From NCBI GenBank assembly GCA_002212985.1, contig NBMY01000042.1:1-36128 (forward strand): a DNA stretch of 36,128 nt. Reading direction: 5' to 3'. How positions within the stretch are numbered: position 1 is the first letter of the stretch; every line of letters begins with the position of its first letter. A program made the position numbers and the translations under genes. This document shows, one piece after another, positions 27,400 to 34,812 of the stretch. Under the pieces are notes generated by a model, which worked only from the letters and a program-made list of their open reading frames with translations, searched no databases and was not told the DNA's origin. The stretch is from Sphingobacteriales bacterium TSM_CSS (GTDB lineage Bacteria; Bacteroidota; Bacteroidia; Chitinophagales; UBA2359).

Positions 27400-28182
27400 T
27401 TGACCACCATCGAAACATATCATATCAAACTCTCGCAGTTTGAAGGGCCGTTTGACCTGCTGCTGTTCTTTATTGAACGCGATGAGTTAGATATTTATGA
27501 TATACCCATTGCCAAACTGGCCGATGATTTTTTAGATTTTTTGCACCAGATGGAACTGCTGAACATTGACCTTGCCAGCGAGTTTATGGTGGTGGCCGCC
27601 ACACTCATGCACATAAAAGCCCGCATGTTGCTGCCCCGAAAAGAACTGAACGAAGCCGGCGAAGAAATTGACCCGCGGCAGGAACTGGTGCAGCGCCTGC
27701 TGGAGTACAAACAGTACAAAGAGGTATCGGCACAATTAGAAATATTGGAAGAGGCGCGCGCCATGCGCTTTGTACGCGGAAACTTAGAAGAAGAAAACGA
27801 CTACATTGCCCAAAAATACAGCACCGAAACCGAAATAGAGTCTATTACCCTCTTTAAACTGCTGCAGGTTTTTGCGCAGATAATGGATAAATTAGACAAC
27901 CGGCAAAAGAAAATTAGGTTTTCGGTAGTAAAACACCCCTACACCATTACCCAGCAAAGAGAATACTGCCGCCTGCTGATGGTGGGTAAAACGCAGGCAT
28001 CTTTTGAAGAGGTATTTGCCGACTGCGAAAACCGCATTATGGCCATTTTCAGGTTTCTGGCGCTGCTGGAACTCATACAGGAACGATGGCTGCAACTGCA
28101 AACCGGCCTGGGCGCCAACAATTTCTGGATTGCCCGAAACGACGAAGAAGAAGGAGAACCCGAAACACCCGAAGAGGCATAA
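27400..28182 (+). CDS. scpA: Segregation and condensation protein A
   Basis: This 260-residue kleisin partners Smc and ScpB in chromosome condensation and segregation. The N-terminal signature HIKLSQFEGPFDLLLFFIERDELDIYDIPIAKLADDFL and ASEFMVVAATLMHIKARMLLP are diagnostic. The C-terminal winged helix (about 190-245) contains FEEVFADCENRIMAIFRFLALLELI. The tail is very acidic (DEEEGEPETPEEA). The only start near the domain edge is TTG at 27400. No ATG or GTG lies in frame between the upstream stop at 27325 and the conserved region, so a TTG start is forced. scpB is not adjacent. The gene converges on murF with 66 bp between. Confidence 0.93.
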   Translation: MTTIETYHIKLSQFEGPFDLLLFFIERDELDIYDIPIAKLADDFLDFLHQMELLNIDLASEFMVVAATLMHIKARMLLPRKELNEAGEEIDPRQELVQRLLEYKQYKEVSAQLEILEEARAMRFVRGNLEEENDYIAQKYSTETEIESITLFKLLQVFAQIMDKLDNRQKKIRFSVVKHPYTITQQREYCRLLMVGKTQASFEEVFADCENRIMAIFRFLALLELIQERWLQLQTGLGANNFWIARNDEEEGEPETPEEA

Positions 28183-28248
28183 CGCCGCCCGCAACCCGCC
28201 CCACAAAACACCCCGAAATACCGGAACCGGCAGCAAATGCAGGGCAGG

Positions 28249-29568
28249 TTACCCCAAAATTTGCTCCATGGCCATGCCGCGCGAGCCTTTGAGCAAGATA
28301 TGGGTATGCTCAAAACGGCAGGCTTTAAACCATTCTTTTGCTGCTGCTGCGGTGTTAAAATGCAAAAAGCCGGTGCCGGCGCAAACCTTGCCAAATTCGG
28401 GGCCAACCAGCGCCACGTGTTGCAGGTTCATGGTTTGCAGTTGCTTTACAATGCCGGTGTGTTCCTGTTCGCTGTATTCGCCCATTTCCAGCATATCGCC
28501 CGCAATAACCACTTTTGCCGCTGCCGGCAGTTGGTTAAAATTGAGCAGCGCATTTTGCATACTGGTAGGGTTGGCATTGTAGGCATCTAAAATAACCGTG
28601 TTGGTACCCATTTGCACAATTTGCGAACGGTTGTTTTGCGGCACATAGGCGTGTATAGCGCGGGCAATATCGGGCGGCGATACCTTAAAATGATGTCCCA
28701 CCGCAATGGCCGCAATTACGTTATCGAGGTTATACTCGCCGGTAAGCTGCGTGTCAATATCTATAAAACCGGTTTCGGTTTGCCCGCGCAGCGCTTTGGG
28801 TAAATGCCAGCGCACCTTTAAAAAGGGGTTGCAGCCCAAACTTTCGGCATAAATATTGGCGCGGCGAGTACTGCCGTAGGTAGTGGCTTTGTGCAGATAA
28901 TAGCCTACCTGCGCCACGCGTACATCATTTAAATTCACAAAAGCCCGCCCTTCGGCGCCATCGAGGTATTCAAACATTTCGCCCTTGCCCTTTTGTACCC
29001 CTTCTATGCCGCCAAAACCTTCTAAATGCGCCTTGCCAATGTTGGTTATCAACCCAAAATTGGGCAAGGCAATGCTGCAAAGTTCGTTAATATCGCCCTG
29101 TTTGTTGGCGCCCATTTCTATTACGGCCATTTGAACACCGGGTTTAAGGGCAAGCAGGGTTAGCGGCACGCCAATATGGTTGTTTAAATTGCCTTGTGTG
29201 GCCTGTGTCGTATAGGTACTGCTTAATACGGCATACAGCAGTTCTTTGCTGGTGGTTTTACCATTGCTGCCCGTAATGGCCACAAAGGGTATGGTAAATT
29301 GCTGCCGGTGGCGGGTAGCCAACTCCTGCAGGGCGGTAAGCACATTGGGTACCAACAGGCAGGCGTTGGGGTTGGCTGCGGCAACGGCGGGGTCATTAAC
29401 CACGGCATAGCGTGCGCCGGCTGCCACGGCTGCGGCTGCATATTGGTTGCCATCGGCATGGGTGCCTTTAAGGGCAAAAAACAGATTGCCCGGCTTTATT
29501 TTACGGCTGTCTATTTCTACGCCGGTGCATTGCAGAAAACAGGAGTACAGTTGTTCAGGAGTGGTCAT
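28249..29568 (-). CDS. murF: UDP-N-acetylmuramoyl-tripeptide--D-alanyl-D-alanine ligase
   Basis: This 439-residue cytoplasmic Mur ligase adds D-Ala-D-Ala to the UDP-MurNAc-tripeptide, the last soluble step of peptidoglycan precursor synthesis. It has the MurF N-terminal VEIDSRKIKPGNLFFALKG, the ATP loop ITGSNGKTTSKELL near residue 100, NLNNHIGVPLTLL and VIEMGANKQGDI. The C-terminal YNANPTSMQNALLNF, GDMLEMGEYSEQEH and LKGSRGMAMEQIL are also typical. The ATG at 29568 (MTTPEQLYSCF) is preferred to an upstream in-frame ATG at 29607 because MurF homologues begin here. It lies outside the usual mur cluster: neighbours are scpA (convergent) and the accessory island upstream. Confidence 0.95.
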   Translation of the reverse strand: MTTPEQLYSCFLQCTGVEIDSRKIKPGNLFFALKGTHADGNQYAAAAVAAGARYAVVNDPAVAAANPNACLLVPNVLTALQELATRHRQQFTIPFVAITGSNGKTTSKELLYAVLSSTYTTQATQGNLNNHIGVPLTLLALKPGVQMAVIEMGANKQGDINELCSIALPNFGLITNIGKAHLEGFGGIEGVQKGKGEMFEYLDGAEGRAFVNLNDVRVAQVGYYLHKATTYGSTRRANIYAESLGCNPFLKVRWHLPKALRGQTETGFIDIDTQLTGEYNLDNVIAAIAVGHHFKVSPPDIARAIHAYVPQNNRSQIVQMGTNTVILDAYNANPTSMQNALLNFNQLPAAAKVVIAGDMLEMGEYSEQEHTGIVKQLQTMNLQHVALVGPEFGKVCAGTGFLHFNTAAAAKEWFKACRFEHTHILLKGSRGMAMEQILG

Positions 29569-30063
29569 AGCACAAAATAACAAAACAGAATTGGTTAAAA
29601 AGCACACAAATTAACGCATAATTTGCCAAGCATGTAACAACTGCGGCGGTTATAGGTTTAAGGAAAGGAGAAGCAAAAAGTTGAATTGTTGTTTAATGAC
29701 CAACCCTATTTTATGGGCAGCCCTTTTGTAATTACCTTTGCTGAACGCAAAATTACACAGTTTCCGAATTAAATACAGAAAAAATATAATTCGATTGTTG
29801 GAAACCCCCGTATAGCAAAAGCGGTTTTGGACATAGCTGCATTTTGCAAAAGCGCTGGCATGTTAACTATGTACCACATATAATTGGTGGCACAAGTTTG
29901 CGCATGATTCCTGGGGCGTGTTTCTCCGGCAGGTTTGGGAAATACCGGTAGTTTACAGTATTGCACACAGGCGCGGCGGTGTGTTTTAAAAAATCCCGGG
30001 GACATCACCCTTCACTTTCGGGCAAAGTATTTGGCAAAAGCAATTGCCGGTTTAATGGGTTGT
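29569..30063. other. Intergenic region at the border of the accessory island
   Basis: This stretch of about 495 bp contains isolated perfect -7-like boxes on both strands (TACCTTTG at 29733-29740 plus; TAATTTTG at 29755-29748 minus). None has a well-spaced TTG partner. A 79-codon open frame at 29769-30008 (minus) has no recognisable features and unusual composition, so it is left uncalled. No RNA gene is visible. Confidence 0.4.
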
Positions 30064-30145
30064 TTAACCCCTAACTCTTAAATTTCTTACGGAATAGTCC
30101 CAAGGTTCCTTTGTTTTAAGTAATTCAGCAGTTTTTGTATTTCTT
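30064..30145 (-). pseudogene. Detached tail of the split restriction/methyltransferase-like gene
   Basis: If the 310-bp element and one copy of its AAATT duplication are removed, the frame of the upstream fragment continues without a stop: ADNL then RNTKTAELLKTKEPWDY and SVRNLRVRG, ending at TAA 30064-30066. This restored reading frame supports the idea that the element inserted into an open gene. The tail does not resemble a complete methyltransferase, so the gene was probably already shortened. Confidence 0.5.
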
Positions 30146-30150
30146 AAATT

Positions 30151-30460
30151 AACGCGAGGTCGGGATAAGAATTTACGTTGCGGGCTTATTTTGCAAGCGT
30201 TTCAGGTTGCTTATGTTGTTTTTTATCCCGAAATTATGGGTTGCACTAGTAAATAGCATCTGAAAATAAGAAATAAGCCCGATATTGGAATAGTAAAACA
30301 TCCGATTGGGCAATCCCCCCCAGCCCCCCCTTTTTTTTAAGGGGGGGAGCTTGTAACTCTTATTTTACAAGGCATTGGGAGATATTTTAATCTTTTTTTG
30401 CATTCATATTGGCATTATTCGACCTCTAAATTTACCCAAACCAAAAGCCGACCTCGCGTT
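30151..30460. mobile_element. MITE-like element, 310 bp, 13-bp TIRs, AAATT target duplication
   Basis: AACGCGAGGTCGG (30151-30163) and its exact inverse CCGACCTCGCGTT (30448-30460) form the ends. AAATT flanks both sides directly (30146-30150 and 30461-30465). Inside are a 10-bp inverted repeat (CGGGCTTATT 30181-30190, AATAAGCCCG 30272-30281), an 8-bp pair CGGGATAA/TTATCCCG, and a copy of the C/G-run hairpin repeat. No transposase is encoded, so it would need one acting from elsewhere. Insertion split the small gene upstream of it; the fragment at 30415-30810 ends with residues read from the element's end. Confidence 0.8.
30315..30355. repeat. C7/G7 hairpin repeat, copy 2
   Basis: CCCCCCCAGCCCCCCC, T8, AA, then GGGGGGGAGCTTGTA pair into a strong hairpin. 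The frame of C-run, NNGCCCCCC and AAGGGGGGAGNTTGTA is shared with the copy at 91-131 in the PKD gene. Here it sits inside the MITE-like element. Confidence 0.6.
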
Positions 30461-30810
30461 AAATTATCAGCCGTGTGGCTTATTGTATATTTTTGGTTGT
30501 TTTCGCCCAGTAAACCCGATTTTTCTTTTACCAAATCGAAGCCAATAGTGTTTAGAAACTGTTCCATCCATTTACGGCTGAGGGTGGTGCCATAAGGGTC
30601 GGTGGCGGGCAGGTTTTGGTTTTTATTGCAAAAATGTTTCCAGTCTAATTTAATGCGGCTCCAGGCATATTCTATTTCACTGCGCAGGTTGGTACCCGGC
30701 TCAAAGCCAAAGTCGGCGGCTTGTTGGCCTTGAGCCTCTCCGGTTTCAATTTTTTGGAGAATTTCTTCAGAGAACAGGTTGCCTTGTATGTTGAGGGTAG
30801 TGTACTTCAT
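30415..30810 (-). CDS. Truncated N-terminal fragment of a restriction/DNA-methyltransferase-like protein
   Basis: This 131-residue open frame starts MKYTTLNIQGNLFSEEILQK. The segment FEPGTNLRSEIEYAWSRIKL, DWKHFCNKNQNLPATDPYG, TLSRKWMEQFLNTIGF and YTISHTADNL is what I recall as the beginning of large type II/IIG restriction-methyltransferase proteins of Bacteroidota (often over 1,000 residues). That identification is from memory. Only the front survives. The last residues (TRGRLLVWVNLEVE) are read from the terminal inverted repeat of the inserted element, not from the original gene. It starts 3 bp after the Fic stop, so the two were an operon. A catalytic domain is absent, so the fragment should be non-functional as an enzyme. 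Confidence 0.65.
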   Translation of the reverse strand: MKYTTLNIQGNLFSEEILQKIETGEAQGQQAADFGFEPGTNLRSEIEYAWSRIKLDWKHFCNKNQNLPATDPYGTTLSRKWMEQFLNTIGFDLVKEKSGLLGENNQKYTISHTADNLTRGRLLVWVNLEVE

Positions 30811-30813
30811 GGT

Positions 30814-31887
30814 TTATTCGGGATTAATGAGTAGCCCGAGCAGGGCTTTGTTGATAAAATAATTGTCGCGTCCGATTTTTCTTTTTTCAATTAAGCCCAG
30901 TTTTTCCAATTGTTCCAAATAGCGTATAGCTGTATTGCGACTCACCTGCAAATCTTGCATAATGAAATCTATTTTGGTGTAAGGGTAGCGGAACAGGTTA
31001 TTCAGTAAATCCTGTGAGTAAATCTTGGGTGCGCGGTTTCTGATGTGCTGTTTGTAATGCTGCATGGCCATACTCATTTGCGTAATAACCCGAATGGTAC
31101 TTTTTGATGTTTGAATAACCGCTTCGAGCATATACAATATCCAGGGTTCCCAATGGTTGTTGCTATTGCGAACCTGCTGTAGCAATGCATAATAATCGGC
31201 CTTGTGGCGGATAATGTGGCGGCTTAGGTATAAAACGGGAAGCGAGAGCAAGTCGTTTTTAATCAGATAAAGGATGTTGATGATTCTGCCGGTACGTCCG
31301 TTGCCGTCATAAAACGGGTGAATGCTTTCGAACTGATGATGGATGATAGCCATTTTTACCAAAGGGTCGGCATCGGATAGCGCATCATCATTGATATAGG
31401 CTTCCAAATTGCTCATCAGTTTCACAATGGTATCGTAGTCTTGTGGCGGTTGGTACACTATTTCACCGGTGGCCTGATTCAGCAGTTTGGTACCCGGCAG
31501 TTTTCTAAAACCTGCCTTGTTGTGTACAATTTCCTGTTGTATCTCCAAAATGCTGTTAATGGTGAGTATGCCTTGTTTTTTTACCAATTCAAAACCTTTT
31601 TTCAAAGCTTTAGAGTAGGCATGAACCTCCTTGGCAGCAGGCGAAGCAAAAGATTGTGCCTGATAGTTGGATTGGTACACATCATTGAAGGTGGAAATGA
31701 TATTTTCAATTGCAGAACTTTCTCTTGCCTCCTGAAGTGAGAGCGTATCTATCAATATGTTTTGGTTGGGTATAGAGGCAGCAATGCCTTTTAGTTCTGC
31801 CAAATAGCGATGCGCCTCAGCTGTTTTTTTTAAAACAGCCTTTGTTTCTACATCAATATTGGGAGGTAAGAATGCTATATGGCTCAT
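30814..31887 (-). CDS. Fic family protein (predicted AMP transferase) with winged-helix C-terminus
   Basis: This is a 357-residue protein. The Fic core has the complete catalytic motif HPFYDGNGRTGR at residues 190-201. An N-terminal inhibitory-helix motif, SSAIEN (57-62, the S/TxxxE/N pattern), marks it as a self-inhibited class II Fic protein. A C-terminal winged-helix-like segment (about 300-345: YTKIDFIMQDLQVSRNTAIR and YLEQLEKLGLI) could bind DNA. Fic enzymes attach AMP to target proteins; the target is unknown. The gene lies between two decayed restriction-type genes in the same orientation. Paired AACCCA palindromes overlap its promoter, so repression by its own winged helix is plausible. 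It appears intact while its neighbours are not. Confidence 0.93.
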   Translation of the reverse strand: MSHIAFLPPNIDVETKAVLKKTAEAHRYLAELKGIAASIPNQNILIDTLSLQEARESSAIENIISTFNDVYQSNYQAQSFASPAAKEVHAYSKALKKGFELVKKQGILTINSILEIQQEIVHNKAGFRKLPGTKLLNQATGEIVYQPPQDYDTIVKLMSNLEAYINDDALSDADPLVKMAIIHHQFESIHPFYDGNGRTGRIINILYLIKNDLLSLPVLYLSRHIIRHKADYYALLQQVRNSNNHWEPWILYMLEAVIQTSKSTIRVITQMSMAMQHYKQHIRNRAPKIYSQDLLNNLFRYPYTKIDFIMQDLQVSRNTAIRYLEQLEKLGLIEKRKIGRDNYFINKALLGLLINPE

Positions 31888-31914
31888 TTTTCCTTAAAAT
31901 TTGATTACATTGCA

Positions 31915-31978
31915 CAAATATAACCCAATTTATTTACTTTTTGGGTTGTATAGAGCAAAAATAACCCAATTGTGGGTT
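31915..31978 (-). promoter_or_regulatory. Fic promoter with double AACCCA/TGGGTT palindromes
   Basis: A perfect minus-strand -7 box TATATTTG (31922-31915) lies 27 bp before the fic ATG. Two inverted repeats follow upstream: AACCCAA-N12-TTGGGTT (31922-31947), covering the -7 to -33 zone, and AACCCA-ATTG-TGGGTT (31963-31978). Four equal half-sites at the promoter are what an operator would look like. Confidence 0.6.
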
Positions 31979-32183
31979 TACACTACAGGGAGCAAAATGT
32001 AAATGCCCAATACATCCATGGGTAAAACAGGTTCTACCACTTTGTATTTGTTGAGTTTAATACCTTTGTGTGGTTTCTGAGCGTGAGCAAAATGTTTTAA
32101 GCGTTGGGTAAAATTTTAAAATATTCAAAACTTTTGAAAAGTGGAATCTTTTTGCCCTTTTTGGATTGTGTACGGGCTTTAGC
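31978..32183 (-). pseudogene. Frameshifted C-terminal remnant of an accessory (possibly helicase-type) protein
   Basis: On the minus strand one frame reads AKARTQSKKGKKIPLFKSF then EYFKILPNA and hits TAA. The next frame continues at once with LKHFAHAQKPHKGIKLNKYK, VVEPVLPMDVLGIYILLPVV and stops at 31978-31980. Inserting one T (AACGCTT to AACGCTTT) joins the two into one smooth peptide of about 69 residues. Nothing upstream of about 32190 continues the protein, so only the end remains. The ending looks like that of large restriction-associated helicase-type proteins, but that is from memory and weak. It is oriented like fic and ends at the fic operator. Confidence 0.6.
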
Positions 32184-32291
32184 ACCAATAAACAGTATTA
32201 TTAAATAGCATGTATTAATTGGCTAACAATATTCAAAATTGATTTTAAAGAAACTATTTTGTTATCACATTCAAAATGCAAATCAGGATAC

Positions 32292-33017
32292 CTACTTCCC
32301 AAGTAAAAAAACCGCCGGAATTTTGTGCAGTTGGGGCGGCGGCAGGCTTTTCCATTTACCTATGCTGTGCGTTGCAATGTATTGGTTTGGCAGGGTAAGG
32401 TTGGCGGCTACGCACAGGCGCAAATCGGGGCGGCAGGTTGCAAGAATATCGGTAAATAGCGCCTGATTTCGGTAAGGTGTTTCAATAAAAATTTGGGTTT
32501 GGTTTTCGCGTCCTGCCAATTGTTCTAATTTTTTGATGTATTGCGTGCGCTTTGCCTGCTCAATGGGCAGGTAGCCCGAAAAAGCAAACTGCTGCCCGTT
32601 TAACCCCGATGCCATGAGCGCCAGCAGCAAGGACGATGGCCCTACCAACGGCACTACTTCTATGTTTTTTTCGTGGGCATGGCGCACAATAAGACTGCCC
32701 GGGTCGGCCACGGCGGGGCAACCGGCATCGGAAATAAGGCCTATGTTTTTACCTTCATCGGCCGGTTGCAGGTAGGCGGTAAACCGGTCTTCGGGCGTAT
32801 GTTTGTCCAATTCCAGAAACGTAAGCGCGTTTACCGATTTCCCGTTGCTGTTCATGCCTAATTTTACCAAATACCGGCGGGCTTCTTTGGTGTTTTCTAC
32901 TATAAATACCTCTATCTGTTGCACTATTTGCTGCACATATTCGGGTATGGTTTGCAGGTTGCTGCCACCCAACAGGTTGGGTATAAGGTAAAGCTTGCCT
33001 TGGGGTTTATTGTTCAT
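32292..33017 (-). CDS. SAM-dependent methyltransferase of the tetrapyrrole methylase (RsmI-like) family
   Basis: This is a 241-residue protein. GKLYLIPNLLGG replaces the usual LYLVATPIGN start of RsmI. IGLISDAGCPAVADPGSLIV and VEVVPLVGPSSLLLALMASG (SAM-binding motifs) and the downstream FSGYLPIEQAKRTQYIKKLE are close to RsmI. True RsmI methylates 16S rRNA C1402 at the ribose. This shorter, divergent version is common in Bacteroidota as an unnamed methyltransferase, so the rRNA role is not assumed. The start ATG at 33017 overlaps the end of the upstream gene by 11 bp (CATGAACAATAA), suggesting translational coupling. Confidence 0.85.
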   Translation of the reverse strand: MNNKPQGKLYLIPNLLGGSNLQTIPEYVQQIVQQIEVFIVENTKEARRYLVKLGMNSNGKSVNALTFLELDKHTPEDRFTAYLQPADEGKNIGLISDAGCPAVADPGSLIVRHAHEKNIEVVPLVGPSSLLLALMASGLNGQQFAFSGYLPIEQAKRTQYIKKLEQLAGRENQTQIFIETPYRNQALFTDILATCRPDLRLCVAANLTLPNQYIATHSIGKWKSLPPPQLHKIPAVFLLGK

Positions 33018-33813
33018 GAGGCTGGTTTTGGGGTGTAACGGGTACGGCCGGGGGCATGGGTTGGGGGTTGGCAAGAAGGTTCATGGTCAGCAACACCGCC
33101 ACCGTACAAAAAATGGCGCCAACGGGCGCACCTGCCACCGGCAGCAGCAGCAGCAGGTAATAAACAGCGCCCAATATCACCAACACCGGCGCATACCCTT
33201 TCACAAAACGGTAGCTTTGCATTATACTCATGCCGTGGTGGGCGCCATACACATCGGCAATGGTAAAGCCCAGCAGGTAGCACTGAATAAGCAGGCTAAC
33301 CGGTTGCTCCAACAGAGATAGCTGCACAACTCCCAGCAGGGCAGCGGCAAGTGCGCCGTAAAAAATTTCGCTTACCCAGCTTAAACCGCTTACTTTAATA
33401 ATTCGCCATTGGTCATGCAAATAGCTTTTAAACGTAGGTTCATAGGATATTTGATTCAATAAGTAAGATGTTTTTCCGCCAAAATGCCCTATAAGCGCCT
33501 GCATACATATTAGCACCAGATATTTGTAACCACCGGTGTACATATCTGCCATCTGTTGGTACAGGTTGCTGCCAATATGAGAAAGGTTGGCGCCGGCATT
33601 GGCAAGAGCGTTGGGATTAAAGGGGGTAAATTTCCAGAACTCAAATGCTTTAAGAAACTGAAGCGCCAGCAAAACGCCTGCTGCCGTAAATATGCGGGCA
33701 ATCCATTTTATTTGCCCGAAATCTTGCCACAGGCGGTTATGCTTTATAAACGGAACCGTTTTTTTGCAGGCACTAAGGGTAGTGCGTACCTGTAAGTTTA
33801 AAGGAGGCTGCAT
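33007..33813 (-). CDS. EI24-like integral membrane protein
   Basis: This 268-residue protein has about four to six hydrophobic segments. The C-terminal pattern (YRFVKGYAPVLVILGAVYYL, LLLLPVAGAPVGAIFCTVAV) resembles the EI24/CysZ-like family, where R-x-x-x-G and PVxGxPxGxIF-type motifs precede the last helices. The match is moderate. The tail is Pro-rich (PQPMPPAVPVTPQNQP). It overlaps the methyltransferase start by 11 bp and follows the FemAB-like gene with 67 bp between. A near -7 box in that gap (CACCTTTG, minus strand) may start its own transcript. The function is unknown. Confidence 0.7.
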   Translation of the reverse strand: MQPPLNLQVRTTLSACKKTVPFIKHNRLWQDFGQIKWIARIFTAAGVLLALQFLKAFEFWKFTPFNPNALANAGANLSHIGSNLYQQMADMYTGGYKYLVLICMQALIGHFGGKTSYLLNQISYEPTFKSYLHDQWRIIKVSGLSWVSEIFYGALAAALLGVVQLSLLEQPVSLLIQCYLLGFTIADVYGAHHGMSIMQSYRFVKGYAPVLVILGAVYYLLLLLPVAGAPVGAIFCTVAVLLTMNLLANPQPMPPAVPVTPQNQPHEQ

Positions 33814-33880
33814 AAAGTTGGTGTAGTGTTTTTAATGCCCTAAAATTACTGCAAAGGTGGTTACAAAATACACCAACGGT

Positions 33881-34801
33881 TCATTTTTTTAACCACTTAA
33901 AGGGCAGCGGAAGGGTATTTCGCTGCACCTGACAGTAGGTAACGGGCACTGCCCCAAAGCCGCGGTAAAACTGCGATACCGAAGGGCTTACCGAGCCTTC
34001 AAAATCGAGCAGGGCAGAAGTACCGGCAAATTGTTGTATAACGTGGTTGAGCAGCAAAAACATGGCGCCGCCGGTGCGCCCTTCGTCTGAGGTGGCCGGA
34101 AACAGGTTAATAATGCGGCCGCCGGTGTGCAAAAAAAAGGCTGCGGCGTGCAGTTGGTTGGCTTGGTTATATACGCCATACAAGAGTCCGGCGTGGCGGT
34201 GCAGGCTTTGGTATATAATGCGCTCCATTTGCAGGTAGTGCTGCGGTTGTATTTGGGGCAGTTTTTTACCGGCTGTGTTGCGGTAAAGGTCAATAATTTC
34301 GGGCGGGGCAATATTGTTGTGCAGGGTATAGGGTTGTTGCAGGGCTTTTTTAAGGTTGCGGCGGGTATTTTGGTTAAAAGCGCTGTATAACTGCCGGTAG
34401 GGTTGGTTAAGGGGCAGCAGGTGGTTTACCCGCTCTGTGTGCGGCAGCACGGTTATTTGCGTTCCGTTGGCTTCATTGAGCGTATATTGCACCAGTCTGA
34501 AACGGGAAGGAATGGCTTGCAGAAAATGGTTTACCGTTTCGGCGTTGGGCATTTGCCCCGAAAACACCCCCAATTGCTGTGCCCACAAAGGTTTGTATAA
34601 ATAGGCAATGGTGTATTTGGTTTTTCGGGTAAGGGGCATTACCGCTTCGTAGTTGCCGGCAACCAATGCCTCCCATTCGGGCGAAACAATATCCAGATAC
34701 CAGCTAAAGGCATAAGGCAGGCTGTTGGCGGCCTGTAAAATACAGTTATCCCATTTTTTCCGGTCAATTTGGTGGTGGCCAAGGTAGCGTATGGGCTGCA
34801 T
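33881..34801 (-). CDS. FemAB-like / GNAT-fold acyltransferase
   Basis: This is a 306-residue soluble protein. The front half reads MQPIRYLGHHQIDRKKWDNC, LPYAFSWYLDIVSPEWEALV, a pattern I recall from a large group of Bacteroidota FemAB-like proteins. The second GNAT-like half has NTRRNLKKA, LYGVYNQANQLHAAAFFLHT and the terminal FEGSVSPSVSQFYRGFGA. FemAB relatives add amino acids to peptidoglycan or modify sugars, and the acceptor here is unknown. It starts 11 bp after the CPBP gene and is surely in the same transcript. Confidence 0.8.
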   Translation of the reverse strand: MQPIRYLGHHQIDRKKWDNCILQAANSLPYAFSWYLDIVSPEWEALVAGNYEAVMPLTRKTKYTIAYLYKPLWAQQLGVFSGQMPNAETVNHFLQAIPSRFRLVQYTLNEANGTQITVLPHTERVNHLLPLNQPYRQLYSAFNQNTRRNLKKALQQPYTLHNNIAPPEIIDLYRNTAGKKLPQIQPQHYLQMERIIYQSLHRHAGLLYGVYNQANQLHAAAFFLHTGGRIINLFPATSDEGRTGGAMFLLLNHVIQQFAGTSALLDFEGSVSPSVSQFYRGFGAVPVTYCQVQRNTLPLPFKWLKK

Positions 34802-34812
34802 GTTGGGAGGGG

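Noticed and set aside
29769..30008. 79-codon open frame on the minus strand upstream of murF
   Set aside because: Cys/Pro-rich composition unlike neighbours, no domain, no promoter with proper spacing.
32184..32291. Further upstream coding of the frameshifted remnant
   Set aside because: In the matching frame a TAG occurs near 32220 and the sequence becomes AT-rich without conserved-looking peptide.
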